Source: Pandoraea capi (GTDB lineage: Bacteria > Pseudomonadota > Gammaproteobacteria > Burkholderiales > Burkholderiaceae). Taken from it: a DNA stretch of 64,000 bases. The notes under the pieces were generated by a model. That model did not search any database and was not told where the DNA came from. It saw nothing but the letters and a program-made list of their open reading frames with translations. The stretch lies in NCBI RefSeq assembly GCF_902459735.1, contig NZ_CABPRV010000011.1:1-64000 (forward strand), in the 5' to 3' direction. How positions within the stretch are numbered: position 1 is the first letter of the stretch; each line of letters begins with the position of its first letter. Positions 1 through 9,181 of this stretch are shown here, piece by piece. A program made the translations under genes and the position numbers.

Positions 1-81
1 TCGCTGTCGTTGCGAGAGACGAGATATTAGTGAAAACCCCGAACCTTGGCAACCCCTTTGTGAAAATAATTTGAAAAGGGC

Positions 82-109
82 AAAAAAAGGCCCGCGTCGT
101 GGGCGGGCC
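82..109 (-). terminator. Terminator-like hairpin
   Basis: Perfect 7-bp arms (GGCCCGC at 89-95 and GCGGGCC at 103-109) are preceded on the plus strand by seven A, so the rho-independent U-tract would serve minus-strand transcription. The only gene to its right is on the plus strand. It may therefore be a relic, block antisense transcription, or act as a weak terminator for an upstream plus-strand gene outside the window. Confidence 0.35.
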
Positions 110-282
110 AAGATCCATGAGACAGGACACATGGAGGAGACGGATTCAATGTATCCGGGCTCCCCCCGGCGACGCAACGAATGAAATCGCATATGCTTCC
201 TGAAAGCCTGCCTATATGGAAAGGCTGTCCCGGCGTCGATTCCCCCTTCCTCGCGGCTTCTATATATATAAGAGCGTTCGAG

Positions 283-1971
283 ATGCTCCCTTCGCAGGCC
301 CCCCGCCGCTTTCCCTCTCGCAGCCCTCAAGCGCCGGGGTTACGCGAGTCGCCTCGTTGGTATGCCTCTGGATGGCGGCGCCTGGCTTCGCTCATCCCTC
401 TCTTACTAGTCTTCGCTGCCTGTACATCGGTGCGGCCGCCGCCGGAGCCTTCCCAGTGGACGTCTCATACCCCGGCGACGACGCCCGGCGCGCTCGCCTC
501 GGCATTGGCCCCGGCCATTCAGGCGCACGCGGGCCAGTCCGGCTTCCAGTTGCTGGCGACAGGCTCCGCCGCGTTCACCACGCGTCTCGCACTTGTCCAG
601 GCGGCGCAGCATAGTCTCGACGTGCAGTACTACAGCGCGGGCGAAGACATTACCGGCCGGCTGTTATTGCAATCGTTGCTCGACGCCGCCCATCGAGGCG
701 TGCGCGTTCGCATGCTGGTCGACGACATCAATCGCCGTCACACCGATCCGGCCTTCGCCGCGCTCGACCAGAGCCCCAACATCGAGATCCGTGTTTTCAA
801 TCCGTTCGGCACGCGCGACACCACGCTGCTCCAGCGCGCCGGGAATCTGCTCACGCAGTTCGATCAGTTGAACCGCCGCATGCACAACAAGGCGCTGGTG
901 GCCGACAACCAACTGGCCATCGTTGGCGGACGTAATCTGGGCGACGAGTATTTCGACGCCAACCCCGACCTCTCCTTCCGCGACTTCGACCTGCTCTGCG
1001 CGGGCCCCGTGGTAGAAGCCATCTCCCGCAGCTTCGATCATTTCTGGACCAGCCCGCAGTCCTATCCCCTGAAGCAAGTCCAATCCAAAATCGATAACGA
1101 GACGCTGGACGCCAGCCGCGACGCCCTCGCCGAGCACTGGCGCAACGCCGACAATGTCCCGGCCGGTCACGAGGCGCTCCATCAGCCGCCCCTCGCCGCC
1201 AGCCTGCGCGACGGCACGCTCCCCCTCTTCTGGGCGCCGGCTGAACTCGCCGCCGACACCCCCGACAAGCTCGACGCCCCTGCCGCCGAGACAAAAAGCG
1301 CGCCCGCGGACAAACTCCGCCAGCTTGCCGCGAAAGCGCAAAACGAAGTCCTGATCATCTCGCCTTACTTCGTGCCGCTCGACGGCGGTGTCCGATTCCT
1401 GTCGACGCTGGCACAGCGCGGCGTCAAGGTTCGCGTGTTGACGAACTCCCTCGCGGCGACCGACGTCGTGCCGGTCCACGCTGGCTACGCCCGCTACCGT
1501 CCGGCGCTATTGCAAGCTGGCATTGAGTTGTATGAGTTCAAGCCGATCCGGAGCGACGACGGCGAGCGTCAGCCCCGCCGGGTGACGTTCGGCGGCTCGT
1601 CCCGGGCGAGTCTGCACGGCAAGGCCTATGTGATCGACCGGCGTGACGTCGTGCTCGGCTCGTTCAACCTCGACCCGCGCTCGGTACGTCTGAACACTGA
1701 GTTGGCGATCGTGATCCACAGTCCGGAATTCGCCGAACGCATGGCACGTATCTTCGAGCGGGCGACGTTGCCCCGCACGAGCTTTCGCGTCGAACTGGCG
1801 CCGGCGGGCACCACGCCGCCAACGTCGACGCCACCGACCGTGCCCGCGCTGCGTTGGGTAGGCGAGGAGAACGGTCAGCCGCGAACGTTCGACGTCGAGC
1901 CCTACGCCTCCTTCTGGCGTAACGCCGTGGCAGGCGCCTTCACTTTGATGCCGAGTGACGACTTGCTCTGA
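283..1971 (+). CDS. Phospholipase D-family lipoprotein (cardiolipin synthase-like)
   Basis: Two HKD phosphodiesterase motifs mark a bilobal PLD enzyme: HNKALVADN near residue 200 and HGKAYVIDR near residue 445, each followed by a GG/GSFN-type segment. Such proteins transfer or hydrolyse phosphatidyl groups, as ClsC does in cardiolipin synthesis. A hydrophobic stretch (LIPLLLVFAAC) ends in a lipobox-like cysteine at about residue 47, so it is probably an outer-membrane or periplasmic lipoprotein. The frame is open from an ATG at 181, but the ATG at 283 gives a more normal leader; even so the n-region is about 30 residues, so the start is uncertain. The gene stands alone and ends before a bidirectional terminator shared with the TonB receptor. 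The family is secure; the substrate is not. Confidence 0.85.
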   Translation: MLPSQAPRRFPSRSPQAPGLRESPRWYASGWRRLASLIPLLLVFAACTSVRPPPEPSQWTSHTPATTPGALASALAPAIQAHAGQSGFQLLATGSAAFTTRLALVQAAQHSLDVQYYSAGEDITGRLLLQSLLDAAHRGVRVRMLVDDINRRHTDPAFAALDQSPNIEIRVFNPFGTRDTTLLQRAGNLLTQFDQLNRRMHNKALVADNQLAIVGGRNLGDEYFDANPDLSFRDFDLLCAGPVVEAISRSFDHFWTSPQSYPLKQVQSKIDNETLDASRDALAEHWRNADNVPAGHEALHQPPLAASLRDGTLPLFWAPAELAADTPDKLDAPAAETKSAPADKLRQLAAKAQNEVLIISPYFVPLDGGVRFLSTLAQRGVKVRVLTNSLAATDVVPVHAGYARYRPALLQAGIELYEFKPIRSDDGERQPRRVTFGGSSRASLHGKAYVIDRRDVVLGSFNLDPRSVRLNTELAIVIHSPEFAERMARIFERATLPRTSFRVELAPAGTTPPTSTPPTVPALRWVGEENGQPRTFDVEPYASFWRNAVAGAFTLMPSDDLL

Positions 1972-2143
1972 GTCGTAGCTCGCAGTCACGGGAAATCCGT
2001 ATCGCCGTCTGCATCATCCATGTACCTCCTGCATCGCCCTGATCGCCGATATCGCGCCCATTGAGGTCGCCCATGCAGCGGCAGCCGCCCCGAATGGCGC
2101 AGACGACGGCGCAAGCAACGGCCGAAAACGCCCGGCTCAAGAC

Positions 2144-2168
2144 AAAAAACCCGCTTGCGCGGGTTTTT
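2144..2168. terminator. Bidirectional rho-independent terminator
   Basis: A-run, CCCGC stem, TTGC loop, GCGGG stem and T-run form a symmetrical hairpin. It lies about 170 bp after the phospholipase D gene and about 100 bp after the stop of the convergent TonB receptor, so it can stop both. The remainder of 1972-2267 shows no gene. Confidence 0.8.
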
Positions 2169-2267
2169 GTAGATTCCGGTGGTCTCACACAAGAGAGGCG
2201 GGGTACCTACCTAGTGTCGCCACCGGTATGAGTGCTGGCAATCCGTTTCCACCGACCGCAGCCGCCG

Positions 2268-4805
2268 TCAGAACTCGAACGTCGCCGACAGCGTTGCCGA
2301 GCGTGCATCGCCGATGGCGACGACCGTCTGGCTCACGCTCGACGGGTAATACGTCTTGTTGAACACGTTCTTCACATTGAGCTGATAGTGGACGGGATGG
2401 CGTCCGATCTTGGTGTCGTACGTGGCGAACACGTCGGCGACGAAGTACGCCGGCAGCGTGAAACTGTTCGCCGAATCTCCCGGACGCGACCCGATATACC
2501 GCCCGACCGCGCCAAGCCGCAGGTTGCCACTGCCGTCGCCCAGCATCGGCCCCCAGTCATAGACGCCAGCCAGCGACGCCGTATGTCGCGCCGCATTCAC
2601 CAGCGTATTGCCCGTATATAGCGGATCGTCGGTGGTCTTCGCGTCGGTGAACGCATAGCTCGCGATCACGTTCCAGCGCTCTCCGATCCGTCCCGACACG
2701 TCCAGCTCGACACCCCGCGAGCGCGCCGCACCGGACGTGCGCCAGTCGAGCGTGCTGCTCCCCGGTACCGCCTGCGACACGAGCACGTTGCGCTTGTCGA
2801 TGTTGAACACGGCCAGCGAACCGCTCAGCCCGTTCGGCATATCCAGCTTCGCGCCGACTTCATACGACTTGGCATGCTCCGGCGGCACGTTCGAGTCGAT
2901 GACCACGCCCGTCGACAACGGCGCGATGGTGGACGTCGGCTTGAGCGACTCCGAATAGCTGCCGTAGAGCGACAGGTAGTCCCGCAACTTATAGACGACG
3001 CCCGCACGCGGCAGCCACTTCGAATCGCTGATATCGGTATTGGCCTTGAACGGACGGCCCTTACCGGCGATCTGGCTGTACGTCAGCAGGCGAACCCCAC
3101 CCACGACGATCCATCGATCGGTCACGTGGATCGCGTCCTGAAAGAAGACCGACGCGTCGTGCAGCGTATCGGTCTGATCGCTGTCGCTGGCGGACACCGT
3201 GGTCGGGATCACCTCGCAGCCGTAGACCGGATTCAGGTACGAGAACGTGCACTTCGCCGCCTGACGAATCAGATCGCGCCGATAGATGCGGCGATACTCC
3301 CAGTCGCCGCCGAACTGCAGATCGTGTCGCATGCCCGCGAGGGTCACCTTGCCGTCGAGGTACGCCGTGCCGAAGCTGTCGGTGCTGTCCGAGCCGAGCG
3401 TGCCGTCGTTGCTGCGCGAGACGATACCCGTCTTCGAGTTCACCCCAGTGATACGCAGCTGCCCCGCATCGTAGGTCTCGGTGTTGTAGCTATAGCCGAA
3501 GTGGGCCTTCCAGTCCGGGTTGAACTGATGATCGACGGTAATCTGCGCCAGATGCGACTGCCCCCGCATCTCGTTGTGCACGTCGTCCAGACGTTCCCGC
3601 GCCGAGATCGCCAGTGGCCGGTTCGTCGCCGGGTCGAGCGCCGTGCCACGATCGAACGGCGTCAGGAAGTTACGGTATTCATAGGAGGCGACGACCTGCG
3701 TGTCGCGTCCGTAATAGGCAAGCGTCGGCGCAACGAGCGTCTCGCGCTGCGAGCCGAAGACGCGCCAGTACTGCTGGTTGTTCTGATCCACGACCAGCCG
3801 GTACGCCAGCCCCGAATCGCCGATCGGACCGGTCGTGTCGAGCGTCTCTTCCACGCCGTTCTTGCCGTGACCGTAGGTCGTACCAGCCACGCTCACCGCC
3901 GTATAAGGCTTGAGCAGCGGACGTTTGCTCACGACGTTGATCACGCCGCCCGGGTCCATGATCCCGTAGAGCAGCGACGTCGGCCCCTTGAGCACTTCGA
4001 CCGAATCGGCGTTCGCGTTCAGCCCGCGTCCCTGCACGAGCGGCATGCTGTTGTGCATGATCGAGCCGTCGCGGTTGCCGCCGAAGCCGCGTTTGAGCAG
4101 CGTGTCCTGCGTACTCGCCAGCGTATTGCCCTGAACAATGCCGCTCACGTTGACCAGCGCGTCGTCCAGCGTACGGGCGCGCTGGTCGGCCAGCACCTGA
4201 TGCGGCACGACGTTGACGACCTGGGGGATGTCGAGCACCGGCGCGTCGGAGCGGGTGACGTTGGCGTCCACCGGCATGCGGTAAGCGTCGGACCAGGCCT
4301 GCGCCCGCACATGCGTGGTCGGCAGCGCGACGTCGCCCGAACCACCACCGGCCGCCATCGTCGCGGCGACGGGCGCCGCCTGTGGGACCAGCGTATAGCC
4401 CGCGCCCTGCGGCGATGCCGTCAGCCCCGTGCCCGCCAGCAACTGTCCGAACGCGCCCGGCACATCGAAACGCCCCTGCACGCCGGGGCTTTGACGGCCG
4501 GTCGTCAACGCGGGGGTGTATGTCAGCAGGATGCCGGCCTCCCGGCCGAAGCGCGTAAGCACGGCGTCGAGCGGGCCTGCCGGGATGTCGTAACTGCGGG
4601 CGACGGCGGCACTGGCTGTCGTCGCGGGCTGGGCCGCCGTCTGTGCGTGAGCGACGTCGGTCCAGAACGTCGACGCGAACGAGGCGAACGTCAGGGCGAC
4701 GCCCGCGCAAATGCGGTGTCGATGCCAGCCGGTGGTAGCGGCGCGGGTGCACTGAAGGTGCGGGAAGTCCGGGATGTGCGGCGATTCAGGTAAAGCGACG
4801 GCCAT
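2268..4805 (-). CDS. TonB-dependent siderophore receptor with N-terminal signalling domain
   Basis: Outer-membrane ferric-siderophore transporter of about 845 residues, in the FpvA/FoxA/FecA class. After a signal peptide ending near ALTFASFASTFWTDVAHAQ it has a secretin/TonB short N-terminal (STN) domain (YDIPAGPLDAVLTRFGREAG, about residues 70-120), a linker, a plug domain (DIPQVVNVVPHQVLADQ, SLLYGIMDPGGVINVVSKRP) and a 22-strand-type barrel ending in ATFEF with the typical terminal phenylalanine. The STN domain is what cell-surface-signalling receptors use to contact FecR-type anti-sigma proteins, and the neighbouring fecR/fecI genes match. The frame is open to 5024, but the ATG at 4805 precedes the leader directly. 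The ligand cannot be read from the sequence. The 230-bp gap to fecR leaves room for its own sigma-dependent promoter. Confidence 0.93.
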   Translation of the reverse strand: MAVALPESPHIPDFPHLQCTRAATTGWHRHRICAGVALTFASFASTFWTDVAHAQTAAQPATTASAAVARSYDIPAGPLDAVLTRFGREAGILLTYTPALTTGRQSPGVQGRFDVPGAFGQLLAGTGLTASPQGAGYTLVPQAAPVAATMAAGGGSGDVALPTTHVRAQAWSDAYRMPVDANVTRSDAPVLDIPQVVNVVPHQVLADQRARTLDDALVNVSGIVQGNTLASTQDTLLKRGFGGNRDGSIMHNSMPLVQGRGLNANADSVEVLKGPTSLLYGIMDPGGVINVVSKRPLLKPYTAVSVAGTTYGHGKNGVEETLDTTGPIGDSGLAYRLVVDQNNQQYWRVFGSQRETLVAPTLAYYGRDTQVVASYEYRNFLTPFDRGTALDPATNRPLAISARERLDDVHNEMRGQSHLAQITVDHQFNPDWKAHFGYSYNTETYDAGQLRITGVNSKTGIVSRSNDGTLGSDSTDSFGTAYLDGKVTLAGMRHDLQFGGDWEYRRIYRRDLIRQAAKCTFSYLNPVYGCEVIPTTVSASDSDQTDTLHDASVFFQDAIHVTDRWIVVGGVRLLTYSQIAGKGRPFKANTDISDSKWLPRAGVVYKLRDYLSLYGSYSESLKPTSTIAPLSTGVVIDSNVPPEHAKSYEVGAKLDMPNGLSGSLAVFNIDKRNVLVSQAVPGSSTLDWRTSGAARSRGVELDVSGRIGERWNVIASYAFTDAKTTDDPLYTGNTLVNAARHTASLAGVYDWGPMLGDGSGNLRLGAVGRYIGSRPGDSANSFTLPAYFVADVFATYDTKIGRHPVHYQLNVKNVFNKTYYPSSVSQTVVAIGDARSATLSATFEF

Positions 4806-5036
4806 GATGATATCTCGTACAGGCAAGAGAGAAGGTTTCACTTCCCTTGTCACGCGAGACCGACGAAACAGCTCACTGACCGTAGAACAATGCGAAAAAA
4901 GTTTGTCGTGACCGGCTGTCGACCGATCGGACCATCGCTCAGCCGCTGCGAGCGGCCACCGCACGAGAGCGGGCGAACCCCGTCGGCACACTGCCCGGCA
5001 CCTGCGCCGCACCGTCTGCGGCAACTTCGCCCGACA

Positions 5037-6044
5037 TCAGCCCCGTGGTCCGACCGTCACCCAATAGCGCGTGACGGATGCGACCGACACCGGCAGTGCG
5101 TGCGGCAGCACGCCGAGAATGGCGTCGGTGTCAGCCAGCGGATAAGTGCCGGACACGCACAGCGACGCCACCGCCGGATCGCAGCGCAGATAGCCGCGAC
5201 GGTAGCGCGACAGCTCGGAGAGAAAGGCGTCGAGCCGCATGTCGACGGCCACGAACATGCCGTCGGCCCACGCGCCGTCGCCGTCCGCCAGCGGCAGCAC
5301 CGGGCCGACGCCACCGGCATCGAACTGCGCCTGCTCGCCTGCGTGGACGATCCGGATACTGGCCGCGTCGCTGCCTGATACCTTTGGCGTCACGCGCACG
5401 GCGCCCTCGAACACCTGCACCGAGACGTTCGCCGCGTCTTCCGTCTGCCGCACCACGAAACGTGTGCCCATCGGCCGGAGCGTGCCGTGCACGGTCGCCA
5501 CTTCCAGCGCTCGTGGCGGCACGTGCCCGGCGTCCTTGCCGGTGGTCACCATGATTTCGCCTTCCACGAGCCCGATGCGGCGCACGTCCCCCTCCATCGA
5601 CAGCCGCACGGCGCTGCGCGTATTGAGAACGAGCGTCGTACCGTCGGTCAGACGCAGCGTGCGCCGCTCGCCCACGCCGGTCCGTGCATCGGCACGCAGC
5701 CGCTGGACCGTCAACGGATCGCTCGCTACCCACGCGCCGGCACCGACGAACAACGCGCCGGCGATGGCCTTTACCGCCATGCGACGTGCCCGCGAACGCG
5801 GCGCACGCAACGCGGCCTGCGCGACTGCGGCGCCGAGCGTGCCCGAGACATGCCGCATGCGGGCGTCGGCATTTTCAATATGACGCCACGCGCGCTCGTG
5901 CTCCGGATGCGCCTCACGCCAGCGGGCGCACGCCGCGCGCAGCGTGTCGGTGGCGTCGCCGCTTTGCAGCGTCACCCACCACTCGACAGCCTGCTGCGCG
6001 ATCCCGGCGTCGAACGACGAAGCCAACGAAGCCGCGCGCGTCAT
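5037..6044 (-). CDS. FecR-family anti-sigma / signal-transducing protein
   Basis: A 335-residue inner-membrane regulator. The N-terminal DUF4880-like region (QQAVEWWVTLQSGD, ARWREAHPEHERAW, about residues 15-60) would hold the ECF sigma factor. A membrane segment follows (AIAGALFVGAGAWVASDPL, near residue 95). The periplasmic FecR domain comes next (RTGVGERRTLRLTDGTTLVL, with RIGLVEGEIMV after it), then a C-terminal STN-like part (RYRRGYLRCDP). The ATG at 6044 overlaps the sigma-factor stop as ATGA, indicating translational coupling. It should relay ligand occupancy of the adjacent TonB receptor to the sigma factor. Confidence 0.92.
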   Translation of the reverse strand: MTRAASLASSFDAGIAQQAVEWWVTLQSGDATDTLRAACARWREAHPEHERAWRHIENADARMRHVSGTLGAAVAQAALRAPRSRARRMAVKAIAGALFVGAGAWVASDPLTVQRLRADARTGVGERRTLRLTDGTTLVLNTRSAVRLSMEGDVRRIGLVEGEIMVTTGKDAGHVPPRALEVATVHGTLRPMGTRFVVRQTEDAANVSVQVFEGAVRVTPKVSGSDAASIRIVHAGEQAQFDAGGVGPVLPLADGDGAWADGMFVAVDMRLDAFLSELSRYRRGYLRCDPAVASLCVSGTYPLADTDAILGVLPHALPVSVASVTRYWVTVGPRG

Positions 6045-6556
6045 GCCGTCCCCATCGCGAAGAAGCACTGCGTACCCGCCCGCACCAGATGACGCTTCAC
6101 CGTCGCCAGCGAAATGCCAAGCTCGGCGGCAATCTCGGTGTGGGTCAGCCCATCGAGCTGGGCCAGCAGGAATGCACGTTTGACGAGGGGCGGCAGGCCA
6201 TCGAGACAGCGGTCGATTTCGAGCAGCGTCTCGAGCACGATGGCGCGCTCTTCGGGTGACGGGACGAGGACTTCCGGCTGCTGGGCGAGCGCGTCGAGAT
6301 AGGCGCGCTCGATCTGTTCACGACGCCAGTAGTTATAGAGCACCCGCTGGGCGACGGTCGTCAGGAACGCGCGCGGCGATGCCAGCACGCCGGGCGGGTC
6401 GCGTTCAAGCAGACGAACGAACGTGTCGTGCGCAAGATCGGCCGCGCGGTGGGAGCAGCCGGTCTTGCGGTGCAGCCAGCCATGAAGCCAGCCGTGGTGA
6501 TCGGTGTAGAGTCCCTGCAACGAAGTGTCGCGTTGCAGTGTGTCGTCGGCGGGCAT
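6041..6556 (-). CDS. FecI-like ECF sigma factor
   Basis: A 171-residue ECF sigma-70 protein. Region 2 is LYTDHHGWLHGWLHRKTG through AADLAHDTFVRLLER. Region 4 is LDGLPPLVKRAFLLAQLDG followed by the helix-turn-helix HTEIAAELGISLATVKRHL, ending at the usual point for FecI/FpvI types. It directs RNA polymerase to the receptor gene when released by FecR. A Fur-box-like site sits about 55 bp upstream of the start codon, consistent with iron repression. Gene order sigma-fecR-receptor is the canonical cell-surface-signalling layout. Confidence 0.93.
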   Translation of the reverse strand: MPADDTLQRDTSLQGLYTDHHGWLHGWLHRKTGCSHRAADLAHDTFVRLLERDPPGVLASPRAFLTTVAQRVLYNYWRREQIERAYLDALAQQPEVLVPSPEERAIVLETLLEIDRCLDGLPPLVKRAFLLAQLDGLTHTEIAAELGISLATVKRHLVRAGTQCFFAMGTA

Positions 6557-6609
6557 ACGCCCCTCCTGTCCCCGGGCCAGGTGCGGCCGCGAGGCTCAGG
6601 CACCGTTTT

Positions 6610-6634
6610 GCAAATGAGAATCGTTCGCAGTATA
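6610..6634 (-). promoter_or_regulatory. Fur-box-like operator with -10 element upstream of the ECF sigma gene
   Basis: GCAAATGAGAATCGTTCGC at 6610-6628 matches the 19-bp Fur consensus (GATAATGATAATCATTATC) at 13 positions by eye. Immediately upstream on the minus strand is TATACT (6634-6629), a plausible -10, so the operator would cover the start site. No good -35 was found. Confidence 0.6.
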
Positions 6635-6762
6635 GCAAACAAGTCCGGGGCACACGGGGCGGCCTGTCGCCCGTCGTCGCTACGCGTGGTGCGTATGCCA
6701 CAACGGGCTGCCGGCGGGCCGACGAGTCCGAGGGTACGGATCGACGGCCGACCGGCGACAAA

Positions 6763-7476
6763 TCAGTAGTAGCTGTCTTCGAGCAGCATGTCTTCGAAGA
6801 ACGCGCCGAAGCGGTTCTGCGGATCGCGCAGGTGAATCTCCAGGATCCAGCGCATGGCCGACGGCGTCGTCTCGAAGTCTGCGAGCGAGCCTGTGTGGAT
6901 GGCCGCGTGCGGGAAGTCCGACACGCGGTGCCCCGGCAAGTCGAAGTTCAGTGTCCAGCCCATGCGGCGGGCGACCTCGTCCGCGTGGGCGTAGAGTGCC
7001 TGCCCCGTCGAACCTTCACGCTGCCACTTCTGGCGAACGTCGTGGAACAGCGCCTCGGCGTCGCTGGCGCAGCGTTGGTATTCGGCATGCTCGCCGACGA
7101 CGAAGCTGGCTCCGCCGTCGCCTTCCCACGCTTCGAAGCGCGGCGCGATGTCGATGAAGAAGATGTCGTGCTCGCCGAGCACCACGCCCGGTTCGGACGG
7201 CTGACGCATCGGCTTGAGCGTATTGCTGCCGAAGCGGACCCGCGTCGGGTGCCAGCTCAGTTCGAGACCCGCCGAGACGAGCACGCCTTTAGCCATGGCG
7301 ACGGCGTCTTCTTCGACCATGCCGGGTCGCACGTTGGCCGCGATATCGCGGATCGCGGCGCGGGTCTTGTTACGGGCGGCGAGCATGCCGTCCACGGAGA
7401 ATGCCGGGCCGACGCGCTCGGCGAGCGAAGCTTCGTCCGGATAGCGGACGGCGGAAGCATTGGCTTGAATCGACAT
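6763..7476 (-). CDS. M24-family metallopeptidase (aminopeptidase P / creatinase fold)
   Basis: About 237 residues with the pita-bread fold pattern: FGSNTLKPM, FFIDIAPRFEAWEGDGG (metal-binding aspartates), PGHRVSDFPHAAI (histidine ligand), WILEIHL and FFEDMLLE (glutamate ligands). Members cleave Xaa-Pro bonds or act on creatine-like substrates; the substrate here is unknown. The protein lacks the N-terminal creatinase domain, so it is a minimal catalytic domain. The ATG at 7476 is chosen because GTGAGG, 10 bp upstream, is a good Shine-Dalgarno. It is divergent from a GlxA-type regulator. Confidence 0.85.
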   Translation of the reverse strand: MSIQANASAVRYPDEASLAERVGPAFSVDGMLAARNKTRAAIRDIAANVRPGMVEEDAVAMAKGVLVSAGLELSWHPTRVRFGSNTLKPMRQPSEPGVVLGEHDIFFIDIAPRFEAWEGDGGASFVVGEHAEYQRCASDAEALFHDVRQKWQREGSTGQALYAHADEVARRMGWTLNFDLPGHRVSDFPHAAIHTGSLADFETTPSAMRWILEIHLRDPQNRFGAFFEDMLLEDSYY

Positions 7477-7790
7477 CGATAACCTCACAGGGTGCGCAGT
7501 GTTGGGGGGCGCGACGATCGTTGCCGTCGCTCACAGCGATTGTCGAAGCCCCGCGCCCGCACACCGGGCGGCGCCAACGGTCCGATTGCGCCAAGCAGCG
7601 GCATCTTCGCGCCAGCCGTCGGCCGAAGTGTTGCCGATGCGCCGCTTTCTGCCAAAATGGGTCGCATCGCTGCCAGGGCGACGGTGCGACTGGGCACCGT
7701 TCACCCGCTTCGTACCTCATTTCACGCGCCCTTTCGCTTTCGTTCCCCGTTCGCTCATCTTTCTGCCGACACTACCGACCTCGAATCGCC
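7477..7790. other. Divergent intergenic region
   Basis: This 314-bp gap separates the M24 peptidase from the GlxA-like regulator and must hold both promoters. No clear -35/-10 pair, operator palindrome or conserved small ORF stood out. Longer upstream extensions of the regulator frame read through it but look non-coding. Confidence 0.4.
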
Positions 7791-8759
7791 ATGATCCGTA
7801 ACGTCGCCCTCCTCGTGTTTCCCGGCGTGCAGTCGCTCGATGTGAGCGGCCCGCTCGACGTCTTCGCGGAAGCCAACCGCTTCTTGCTCCCGCGCGATCA
7901 ATATCAGACGGAAGTCATCGGCACACAGCACGGCGCCATTGCCTGCTCGAACGGGATGACGCTGCTGCCGCGCCGTCACTATCAGGATGTGGGCGGGCAT
8001 GTCGATTTGCTGCTGGTCGCGGGCGGCCCGTCGCTATTGACGGACGACCTTGGCCCGAACGTCTACCGCTGGCTGAACGACATGGTCCCGCGTGCACGAC
8101 GCTACGGTTCGATCTGCAACGGCGCGCTGATCCTCGCAGCGGCGGGATTGCTCGACGGCAAACGCGTGACCACGCACTGGAACGACGTCGACGTGCTGGC
8201 CGAGCGCGCCCCCGGGGCGAACATCGAAGTCGACCGGCTGTTCATTCAGGACGGGAGTCTGTACACCTCGGCGGGCGTCACGGCGGGTATCGATCTGTCG
8301 TTGCATCTGCTCGCGCAGGATCACGGACAGGAGGTCGCGCTGAACGTGGCGAAGCGTCTGGTGGTCTTCACGCAGCGCGCCGGCGGACAGTCACAGTTCA
8401 GCCCGTATCTGACGCCGTACGCCGAACCGAATTCACCCGTCGCGCAGGTGCAGCAGTATGTGCTGGCGCATCTGGCCGAACCGCTGTCGGTCGGGGATCT
8501 GGCGGCGGTGGCGAAGATGAGCGTGCGTAACTTCTCGCGGGTGTTCGCGCGCGATGCGGGCGTGACGCCCGCCGACTTCGTGAGCGCCGCCCGCGTCGAC
8601 GCAGCACGGGTGATGCTCGAGAACGGCAACGCGCCGCTCAAGACCGTGGCCTGGGAATGCGGCTTCGGCGATCCGCACAACATGCGCAAGGTGTTTCAGC
8701 GCCGTTTCGGCGTATCGCCGCAGCAGTACCGCGAGAACTTCGGGCAACCGCAGGGGTAA
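7791..8759 (+). CDS. GlxA-family transcriptional regulator (DJ-1/PfpI + AraC)
   Basis: A 322-residue regulator with an N-terminal class I glutamine-amidotransferase-like DJ-1/PfpI domain (NVALLVFPGVQSLDVSGPLD; the nucleophile-elbow region reads YGSICNGALILAAAGLLDG, retaining the cysteine). The C-terminal AraC/XylS DNA-binding domain occupies about residues 220-320 (VGDLAAVAKMSVRNFSRVF, then VAWECGFGDPHNMRKVFQRRFG). The first in-frame ATG that begins the PfpI fold is at 7791; the open frame extends to 7401 without homology. Relatives regulate amine, carnitine or arginine catabolism. No target is evident here apart from the divergent peptidase. Confidence 0.9.
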   Translation: MIRNVALLVFPGVQSLDVSGPLDVFAEANRFLLPRDQYQTEVIGTQHGAIACSNGMTLLPRRHYQDVGGHVDLLLVAGGPSLLTDDLGPNVYRWLNDMVPRARRYGSICNGALILAAAGLLDGKRVTTHWNDVDVLAERAPGANIEVDRLFIQDGSLYTSAGVTAGIDLSLHLLAQDHGQEVALNVAKRLVVFTQRAGGQSQFSPYLTPYAEPNSPVAQVQQYVLAHLAEPLSVGDLAAVAKMSVRNFSRVFARDAGVTPADFVSAARVDAARVMLENGNAPLKTVAWECGFGDPHNMRKVFQRRFGVSPQQYRENFGQPQG

Positions 8760-8804
8760 GGAAAGCCCTGCGGTTTTGTCATCACACGTCAGCGCTTGCC
8801 GGAC

Positions 8805-9178
8805 TCACCGGAAGAAGGCGAACGCCGCGAGCGCCAGCATCACGATCAGCGCACCGCCGATACGCGTGGCGATCTGCGCGAACGGCATCGGCTCCATGCG
8901 GTTCGCCGCCGTGAGGATGGCCACATCGCCGGTGCCGCCCAGACCGCTATGCGTCGCATTGACGATGGCGGCTTCGACGGGATACATGCCGACCCATTTC
9001 GCGACGAAGAATCCGGTCAGCACGAGCGACAGCACCGTCGAGACGGCCGTCACGATGTTGATCCAGTGAAAGGCCGTGACGATCTGGCCCCACGGCGTCA
9101 TCGCCACGCTGATCGCAAACATCAGCGGATACGTCACCGCCGTCGAGAAGAAGCGGTACATGAAGCGAGCGCCACTCG
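8805..9178 (-). pseudogene. Truncated 2-hydroxycarboxylate (citrate/malate) transporter, C-terminal fragment
   Basis: The frame encodes only the last ~125 residues of a 2-HCT family carrier (CitS/CimH type, normally ~440 residues). The family's second re-entrant loop GLGGTGDVAILTAANRM is present, followed by PFAQIATRIGGA. Recognisable sequence (TSGARFMYRFFSTAVTYP) starts near 9178 and nothing upstream continues it. The ATG at 9161 is an internal methionine, not a real start. The 5' three quarters of the gene have been lost, so transport function is not expected. Confidence 0.75.
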
Positions 9179-9181
9179 TGC

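Noticed and set aside
2874-4793. 639-residue plus-strand open frame antisense to the TonB receptor
   Set aside because: Arg/Ala-rich high-GC shadow of the receptor gene without motifs.
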